A stretch of 64,000 bases of DNA. It comes from Modestobacter sp. L9-4 (GTDB lineage: Bacteria; Actinomycetota; Actinomycetes; Mycobacteriales; Geodermatophilaceae). The notes beneath the pieces were generated by a model, which worked only from the letters and a program-made list of their open reading frames with translations, had not been told where the DNA came from and ran no database searches. Below, one piece after another: positions 58,685 through 64,000 of the stretch (the stretch's first letter is position 1; every line of letters starts with the position of its first letter). Both the position numbers and the translations under genes were made by a program. The stretch lies in NCBI RefSeq assembly GCF_019112525.1, contig NZ_CP077800.1, forward strand, positions 372,001 through 436,000. Reading direction: 5' to 3'.

Positions 58685-59391
58685 GCTCCCGCCCCGCCCG
58701 GCCGGCCGCTCCCCCGGCGGCGCCGACCGGTGCCGTCCTGGAACTGCGCGGCGCCGCCTTCGGCCACGGACGGCGGCCGGTGCTGCGCGGGGTCGACCTG
58801 ACCGTGCACCCTGGCGAGGTGCTGGCCGTGTGCGGGCCCAACGGTGCAGGCAAGTCCACGCTGGTGCGCGGCCTGCTCGGGCTGTCGGACGTGCTGGCCG
58901 GCGAGGTGCGGCTGTTCGGGCAGCCCCGCGGGCAGTTCCGCGACTGGCAGCGGGTGGGGTACGTCCCGCAGCGGTCCACCGTCGTGGGCAGCGTCCCGGT
59001 CACCGTCCGCGAGCTGGTCTCCTCCGGCCGGCTGAGCCGGGTGGGCCCGTGGCGGCGCTTCCGCGAGGTCGACCGGTGCGCCGTCGACTGCGCCCTGGAG
59101 GGCGTCGGTCTGGCCGGCCTCGACCGGCGCCCGGTCGCCGAGCTGTCCGGTGGACAGCAGCGGCGCGCGCTCGTGGCCCGCGCCCTGGCCGGCGACCCGG
59201 AGCTGCTGGTGCTGGACGAGCCGACCGCCGGCGTCGACGCCGGCAACCAGCGGGTCCTGGCCGCCACCCTCGCCGGGCTGGCGGCGACCGGGACGGCCGT
59301 GGTGGTCGTCGTCCACGAGACCGGCCCGCTGGCATCGGTCATCAGCCGCACGGTCACCGTCGGCGGGACGGCGGTCGAGGACGCGTGCTGA
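58675..59391 (+). CDS. znuC: zinc ABC transporter ATPase ZnuC (system 2)
   Basis: 238 residues. Walker A CGPNGAGKSTLVRG, signature ELSGGQQRRALVARALA, Walker B LLVLDEPTAGVDAGNQ and switch VVVHETGPL. Similar to the system 1 ATPase but without its His-rich tail. Overlaps both neighbours. Start GTG 58675 lies inside the znuA2 end. Confidence 0.92.
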   Translation: MLLSSRPARPAAPPAAPTGAVLELRGAAFGHGRRPVLRGVDLTVHPGEVLAVCGPNGAGKSTLVRGLLGLSDVLAGEVRLFGQPRGQFRDWQRVGYVPQRSTVVGSVPVTVRELVSSGRLSRVGPWRRFREVDRCAVDCALEGVGLAGLDRRPVAELSGGQQRRALVARALAGDPELLVLDEPTAGVDAGNQRVLAATLAGLAATGTAVVVVVHETGPLASVISRTVTVGGTAVEDAC

Positions 59392-60266
59392 GCTACGACT
59401 TCATGCAGCTGGCGCTGGTGGCCGCCGTCCTGGTCGGGCTGACTGCGCCGACGGTCGGCGTCTACCTGGTGCAGCGCCGGCTGTCGCTGATCGGCGACGG
59501 GCTGGGGCACGTCGCGCTGTTGGGCGTGGCCGTGGGCCTGGCGACCCGAACGGCGCCGGTGCTCACCGCGCTGGTGGCCACGGTCGGCGGCGCCGTCGTG
59601 CTGGAGCTGCTGCGCAGCCGCCGCTCGGCCAGCACCGACGTCGCACTGGCGGTCATGTTCTACGGCGGGATCGCCGGCGGTGTCGTCGTGGTCACCCGGG
59701 CGCCGGCCGGGACGCCGGCCAACCTGGACAGCTACCTGTTCGGGGCGCTGACCACCACGACGCGCACCGACCTGGTCGTGTTCGCCGTCATGGCGGTCGT
59801 GGTGCTGGGCGTGACGATCGGGCTGAGCCGCCACCTGTTCACCGTCGCCCTCGACGAGGAGCACGCGACGGCCAGCGGCCTGCCCGTGCTGCGGCTGAAC
59901 CTGCTGCTGGCCGTGGTCACCGCGGGCACGGTGACGCTGTCGATGCGGGTGCTCGGCCTGCTGCTGATCAGCGCGCTGATGGTGCTGCCGGCCGGGTGCG
60001 CCCAGCTCGTCGCCCGCAGCTTCCGGGCCAGCCTGGTCGTCGCCGTGCTGGTCGGCGTCACCGTCGCGGTCACCGGCACGGTGGTCTCCTTCTACGCCGA
60101 CACCCCGTCGGGCGCGACGATCGTGCTGGTGACCATCGCCGTCTTCGCCCTGCTCTCGGCCGCCCGGCCGCTGGTGCGCGCGTCGCGCCGGGACGCCGGC
60201 GGGCGGGTGCGTGGCGGCGTGCTGCACGGGGCCGTCCTCGACCCGTTGCCCGGACCCGGGAACTGA
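59385..60266 (+). CDS. znuB: zinc ABC transporter permease ZnuB (system 2)
   Basis: 293 residues from GTG 59385. ABC-3 permease: YDFMQLALVAAVLVGLTAPT, RRLSLIGDGLGHVALLGVAV and MRVLGLLLISALMVLPAGCA. About 8-9 helices. Completes the second importer. A weak 7-bp CCTGGGT/ACCCAGG stem lies between this gene and ycnI. Confidence 0.92.
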   Translation: MLSYDFMQLALVAAVLVGLTAPTVGVYLVQRRLSLIGDGLGHVALLGVAVGLATRTAPVLTALVATVGGAVVLELLRSRRSASTDVALAVMFYGGIAGGVVVVTRAPAGTPANLDSYLFGALTTTTRTDLVVFAVMAVVVLGVTIGLSRHLFTVALDEEHATASGLPVLRLNLLLAVVTAGTVTLSMRVLGLLLISALMVLPAGCAQLVARSFRASLVVAVLVGVTVAVTGTVVSFYADTPSGATIVLVTIAVFALLSAARPLVRASRRDAGGRVRGGVLHGAVLDPLPGPGN

Positions 60267-60337
60267 GCGCCCCGGCGGGACGACTGCCTGGGTGTGCCGG
60301 CAGTGGCCGGCCCTCGCGCACCACCCAGGGAGAACCC

Positions 60338-61069
60338 TTGCACATCCTGACCCGTTCCTCGGCCGTCGTCGCCGCGACCGCGCTGTCCGTCGTGGCGCTG
60401 GGGGTGGGGTCCGCCTCCGCCCACGTCCGGGTCAGCTCGGCCGACGCCGCGCCCGGCGGCTACGGCGAGCTCACCTTCCGGGTCCCCACCGAGAGCGACA
60501 CCCTCTCCACGACCGAGCTGGCCGTGAAGCTGCCCACCGACACCCCGCTGGCCTCGGTCAGCGTCAAGCCGGTGCCGGGCTGGACGGCGCGCACCGAGAC
60601 GACGACGCTCCCCACGCCGGTGCAGACCGACGACGGCGAGGTCACCGAGGCCATCTCGCAGGTGGTCTGGACCGCCGACCCCTCGGCCGCCATCGCGCCC
60701 GGGCAGTACCAGACCTTCACCATCCTGGCCGGGCCGCTGCCGGAGACGGGGTCGCTGAGCCTGCCGGCGGTGCAGACCTACAGCGACGGGTCCGAGGTGG
60801 CCTGGATCGAGCCGGCCGTCGCCGGCCAGGCCGAGCCCGAGCACCCCGCCCCGGTCCTGCAGCTCACCGCGCCGGGCGGGGACACCGCCGGCGGCGTCGT
60901 CGCCGACTCCCCCGCGGACACGACCGCCACCAGCGCCGCCGCGGCCACGACCGACGACGGCCCGTCCGGGACCGCGGTCGCCGGCCTCGTCGTCGCGATC
61001 GTGGCGCTGCTGGCCGCCGGGGCCGCCCTCGTCACCGGCCTGGCCGGACGGCGCCGCACCGGCGCCTGA
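60338..61069 (+). CDS. ycnI: YcnI-like (DUF1775) exported copper-binding protein
   Basis: 243 residues from TTG 60338, set by AGGGAG five bases upstream; no ATG or GTG fits. Signal peptide ends SASA, and the mature protein begins with His (HVRVSSADAAPGG), the N-terminal His that binds copper in YcnI proteins. DUF1775 strands follow (YGELTFRVPTESDTLSTTEL, GWTARTETTTLPTPV). A C-terminal membrane helix (about 215-235) anchors it outside. Its place after znu-2 suggests a shared metal theme. Confidence 0.9.
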   Translation: MHILTRSSAVVAATALSVVALGVGSASAHVRVSSADAAPGGYGELTFRVPTESDTLSTTELAVKLPTDTPLASVSVKPVPGWTARTETTTLPTPVQTDDGEVTEAISQVVWTADPSAAIAPGQYQTFTILAGPLPETGSLSLPAVQTYSDGSEVAWIEPAVAGQAEPEHPAPVLQLTAPGGDTAGGVVADSPADTTATSAAAATTDDGPSGTAVAGLVVAIVALLAAGAALVTGLAGRRRTGA

Positions 61070-61102
61070 CAGGTCGTCAGGTCACCCGCCGGAACGGCAG
61101 CG

Positions 61103-61138
61103 GACCGGACGGACCGGAATCGCCCGGTCCGTCCGGTC
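61103..61138. terminator. 15-bp bidirectional hairpin terminator
   Basis: Perfect arms 61103-61117 and 61124-61138 with a 6-base loop between the converging ycnI and aldehyde dehydrogenase genes. Confidence 0.75.
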
Positions 61139-61144
61139 GGCTGA

Positions 61145-62569
61145 TCACTCCCCGGCCTGGCCGGCGGTGCTGCCGTTCTCCTGCTCGCTGCTGGGGGCGC
61201 CGACCCACACGGTCTTGGCGTTCATGAACTCCCGCATGCCCAGCTCGGTCAGCTCGCGGCCGTAACCGCTCTGCTTGACCCCACCGAAGGGCAGGTCCGG
61301 GTAGCTCGACGTCATGCCGTTGATGAACGCCATGCCGGACTGGATGTCGCGGACGAACTCGGCGCGCTCGCCCTCGTCCTCGCTCCACAGGTTGGAGCCC
61401 AGGCCGTAGGGGTGGCTGTTGGCGATCTCGATGGCCTCGTCCAGGCTGTCGACGGTCCACAGCGCGGCGACCGGCCCGAAGACCTCCTCGGCGTACAGCT
61501 TCATCTCCGGCGTGATCCCGGTGAGCAGCGTCGGCTCGTAGAACCAGCCGGGCCCGTCGACGCGCTTGCCGCCGACGACCACGGTCGCGCCCTTGCTGAC
61601 GGCGTCCTGCACGTAGTCGTCCACGTCGTCCACCCCGGACTCGGTCGCCAGCGGGCCGATCTCGGTGCTGGAGTCCATCGGGTCCCCGACGGTCAGCGCA
61701 CCGATCTTCTCGGCGAACAGCCGGGTGAACTCCTCGGCGACGTCGCGGTGCACGAAGAAGCGCTTGGCGGCGATGCAGGACTGCCCGTTGTTCTGGTTGC
61801 GCGCGGTGGTGGCCACCTCGGCGGCGGTGTCCAGGTGCGCCGAGGGCATCACGATGAACGGGTCGGAGCCGCCCAGCTCCAGCACCGTGGGCTTCAGCAC
61901 GTCACCGGCGATCGCGGCCACCGACTGCCCGGCCGGTGCGCTGCCGGTCAGCGTCGCGGCGACCACGCGGTCGTCGCGCAGCACCCGCTCGATCGTCTTC
62001 GAACCGATCAGCAGCGTCTGGAAGACGTCGGCCGGGAAGCCGGCCTTCCGGAACAGCTCCTCCATGTACAACGCGGTCTGCGGGACGTTGCTGGCGTGCT
62101 TGAGCAGGCCGACGTTGCCCGCCATCAGCGCCGGGGCGGCGAAGCGCATGGCCTGCCAGAGCGGGAAGTTCCACGGCATGATCGCCAGGACGACGCCGAG
62201 CGGCTGGTAGCTGACGTAGGCCTGCTGCGCGTCCACCGCGTCGGCGTCCAGCTGCTGCGGCTCGAGCATCGCCGGGCCGTGGTCGGCGTAGTAGCGCAGC
62301 GCCTTGGCGCACTTGGCCACCTCGGCCTTCGCACTGGACAGCGTCTTGCCCATCTCAGTGGTCATGAGCGCGGCGACGTCGTCGGTGTCGGCGTCCAGCA
62401 CGTCGGCGGCCGCGCGCAGCCAGCCGACCCGGTCCTCGACGCTGGTGAGCCGGTAGCTCGCGAAGGCGGTCGACGCGCGGGCGATCTTGTCCTCCAGCGC
62501 GTCGTCGGTCAGCGGCTCGAAGGTCTTCAACGTCTCGCCGGTGGCAGGGTTGATGGTGGCGATGGCCAT
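61145..62569 (-). CDS. NAD(P)-dependent aldehyde dehydrogenase (succinate-semialdehyde type)
   Basis: 474 residues from ATG 62569 with GGGAG upstream. Catalytic Glu in VLELGGSDPFIVMP, nucleophile Cys in NNGQSCIAAKRFFV, Asn in IMPWNFPLWQAMRF. The start MAIATINPATGETLKTF is typical of GabD/Sad-type enzymes. Oxidises succinate semialdehyde or a similar aldehyde. No GABA transaminase is adjacent, so the substrate is uncertain. Confidence 0.92.
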   Translation of the reverse strand: MAIATINPATGETLKTFEPLTDDALEDKIARASTAFASYRLTSVEDRVGWLRAAADVLDADTDDVAALMTTEMGKTLSSAKAEVAKCAKALRYYADHGPAMLEPQQLDADAVDAQQAYVSYQPLGVVLAIMPWNFPLWQAMRFAAPALMAGNVGLLKHASNVPQTALYMEELFRKAGFPADVFQTLLIGSKTIERVLRDDRVVAATLTGSAPAGQSVAAIAGDVLKPTVLELGGSDPFIVMPSAHLDTAAEVATTARNQNNGQSCIAAKRFFVHRDVAEEFTRLFAEKIGALTVGDPMDSSTEIGPLATESGVDDVDDYVQDAVSKGATVVVGGKRVDGPGWFYEPTLLTGITPEMKLYAEEVFGPVAALWTVDSLDEAIEIANSHPYGLGSNLWSEDEGERAEFVRDIQSGMAFINGMTSSYPDLPFGGVKQSGYGRELTELGMREFMNAKTVWVGAPSSEQENGSTAGQAGE

Positions 62570-62787
62570 GGGGGGCTCCCGTCGGTGCGAGGTCGCGGGC
62601 CACGGCCGGACGGCGGCGTGCCACGGAGGCGCTCGGCCGTCCGGCTGGGCTCGCCGGGCCCTCTGCACCTGCCCGGGGCCGGACCGGTGAAACGGAGTCC
62701 CCGGACACGCCGGGGCCACCGCCGACCGGCCAGCCGCACGCCGCCGTCCGTTCACCCGGGGACCGCGCCACGGTCGTCCGGCCCCGC

Positions 62788-62793
62788 AACAGT
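62788..62793 (+). promoter_or_regulatory. possible leaderless -10 box for the PhoD gene
   Basis: AACAGT ends six bases before ATG 62800. It lacks the first T of TANNNT, so this is weaker than the others. Confidence 0.35.
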
Positions 62794-62799
62794 CCCGGC

Positions 62800-64000
62800 A
62801 TGGCCCTCGATGCCCCCCTGTCCCGCCGCACCCTGCTGAAGGGCGGGGCCGTCACGGCCGCCGCCCTCACCTTCGGCGGCATGTCCGCCGAGGCCGCCCG
62901 CGCAGCCGTCGCCGAGACCGCCCGCTCCGGCGTCTTCGGCTTCGGCGTCGCCAGCGGCGACCCCACCGCCACCGAGCTGCTGCTCTGGACCCGGATCACC
63001 CCCACCCCCGACGCCCTGCCCGGCAGCGGCAAGGGCCCGGCGGTCAACGTCCGCTGGGAGCTGGCCGCCGACGAGGGCTTCACGAAGATCGTGCGCCGCG
63101 GCGACGTCGTGGCCGACGCCAGCCGCGACCACACCATCAAGGTCGTGGTCAGCCGGCTGACGCCCTACACCCGCTACTGGTACCGGTTCACCTCCGTCGG
63201 CCAGACCTCCCCGGTCGGACGCACCCAGACCGCACCCGACGAGGCCGGCCAGCTGCACGCGCTGCGCATGGCGTTCGTCTCCTGCAGCAACTGGACGGGT
63301 GGCTTCTTCACCGCCTACCGCGGGATCGCCGCCCGCGACGACCTGGACTTCGTCCTGCACCTGGGCGACTACCTCTACGAGTACGGCAACGACCCGCGCA
63401 TCGCCGGGGTCGCCGGCTCCGGTGACCGGTACGGCCCCAACGCGCTGATCGGCATCCGCGACCACGAGCCGGCCACCGAGATGGTGTCGCTGTCGGACTA
63501 CCGCACCCGGCACGCCCTCTACAAGACCGACCCCGACCTGCAGGCCAGCCACCGGAAGCACCCGTGGATCGTGATCTTCGACGACCACGAGATCACCAAC
63601 GACGCCTATGCCTCGGGCGCGGAGAACCACGAGCGCGACGACGACCCGGACACCGCCTACACCGAGCCGGGCAAGCCCGCCGGCATCCGCCCCGAGGGCA
63701 ACTTCCAGGAGCGCCGGGCCCGCGCCTTCCGCGCCTACCTGGAGTGGATGCCGATCCGCGAGCCCGCCATGTGGCAGCCGCAGGCCAGCCAGGGCCAGCA
63801 GTTCTTCCGCCGCTACAGCTTCGGCGACCTGGCCGAGCTGTCGGTCATCGAGACCCGGCAGAACCGGGCCGCGCAGGTGCCGGCGACCGTCGGCGGCGCC
63901 GTCAACCCGGCTCTGGCCGACCGGGACCGTCACCTGCCCGAGACCCAGCAGATGACCTGGCTGACCAAGGGCCTCACCGCGAAGAGGACGGCGTGGCACC
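62800..64000 (+). CDS. phoD: PhoD-type alkaline phosphatase D, Tat-exported (3' end cut)
   Basis: At least 400 residues; the frame is open to the window end. N-terminal twin-arginine signal LSRRTLLKGGAVTAAA. Mature part begins FGFGVASGDPTATELLLWTR, a PhoD hallmark, then a fibronectin-like domain and metal-site motifs LHLGDYLYEYG (Asp/Tyr) and IFDDHEITND (Asp-His). PhoD enzymes are Ca/Fe-dependent phosphodiesterases/monoesterases outside the membrane, often induced by phosphate lack. No Pho box is clear in 62570-62799. Confidence 0.93.
   Translation, partial: MALDAPLSRRTLLKGGAVTAAALTFGGMSAEAARAAVAETARSGVFGFGVASGDPTATELLLWTRITPTPDALPGSGKGPAVNVRWELAADEGFTKIVRRGDVVADASRDHTIKVVVSRLTPYTRYWYRFTSVGQTSPVGRTQTAPDEAGQLHALRMAFVSCSNWTGGFFTAYRGIAARDDLDFVLHLGDYLYEYGNDPRIAGVAGSGDRYGPNALIGIRDHEPATEMVSLSDYRTRHALYKTDPDLQASHRKHPWIVIFDDHEITNDAYASGAENHERDDDPDTAYTEPGKPAGIRPEGNFQERRARAFRAYLEWMPIREPAMWQPQASQGQQFFRRYSFGDLAELSVIETRQNRAAQVPATVGGAVNPALADRDRHLPETQQMTWLTKGLTAKRTAWH

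Noticed and set aside
1-64000. Prophage, transposon, CRISPR array, tRNA or rRNA genes
   Set aside because: Reading both strands I recognised no integrase, transposase, repeat-spacer pattern, tRNA T-loop pattern or rRNA sequence; a tRNAscan/ISfinder run would be needed to exclude small ones.

Overview
The window is high-GC DNA (roughly 70-75% by eye) from an actinobacterium. The evidence is frequent GTG starts, four-base ATGA/GTGA gene overlaps, TANNNT -10 boxes placed directly in front of start codons, and actinobacterial families: a DesA3-type desaturase with its reductase, a DUF1490/PacL protein with a CtpC-type P-ATPase, SAM-IV riboswitches, and an oleA-oleBC-oleD cluster with the B-C fusion. 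Gene content would suit Geodermatophilaceae or a relative, but I cannot prove the genus from sequence alone. I see no rRNA, tRNA, CRISPR array, insertion sequence or prophage; the window looks like stable chromosome.

Layout. 1-2.9 kb: small enzymes (alpha/beta hydrolase, VOC protein), an AraC-type ligand domain that lacks its DNA-binding half, and a full AraC regulator. 3-8.9 kb: lipid oxidation genes (membrane desaturase, its ferredoxin reductase, a divergent PucR-type regulator, an NmrA-like protein, a cytochrome P450). 8.9-14.8 kb: NAD kinase and the olefin genes oleA, oleBC, oleD. 14.8-17.9 kb: a sigma-like protein fused to a membrane anchor and a large outer domain, then a protein with four cold-shock domains joined by Arg/Gly-rich linkers. 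18-24.6 kb: omega-amidase plus transaminase, a DUF1349 protein, an oxidoreductase, a sugar kinase and a CPA1 antiporter. 24.7-28.3 kb: chromate-type transporter, TDT/SLAC1 transporter and its LysR regulator.

28.4-41.9 kb is a sulphur-scavenging locus. A divergent control region carries a SAM-IV riboswitch and two cysteine-containing leader peptides. To the left lie a FAD/NAD(P)-binding protein, two FMN-dependent LLM monooxygenases and a flavin reductase. To the right lie a GNAT acetyltransferase and a polar-amino-acid ABC transporter with two binding proteins. A second SAM-IV riboswitch controls a class V PLP enzyme and a DUF1684 protein, next to an SsuE-like flavin reductase. The set resembles the Bacillus ytm/yxe (S-modified cysteine) operons in logic, so import, N-acetylation and oxidative C-S cleavage of an organosulphur amino acid is the working inference.

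42-50.5 kb: secreted GH10 xylanase, pyridoxal kinase with a UPF0303 partner, a ScyD/ScyE-type secreted protein, a Cys-rich pentapeptide-repeat protein and an APC permease. 50.5-60.3 kb is a zinc-homeostasis island. It holds znuA-znuC-znuB-arsR(smtB-like)-zur on the minus strand, a pacL-ctpC efflux pair on the plus strand, a CPBP protease, and a second znuA-znuC-znuB with a His-rich loop behind a Zur-box-like palindrome. 60.3-64 kb: YcnI copper-type protein, an aldehyde dehydrogenase, and a Tat-exported PhoD-type phosphatase cut by the window end.

At least seven genes have a -10 box exactly six bases before the start codon, which implies leaderless mRNAs. Most convergent gene ends carry perfect GC-rich hairpins without a U-tract.
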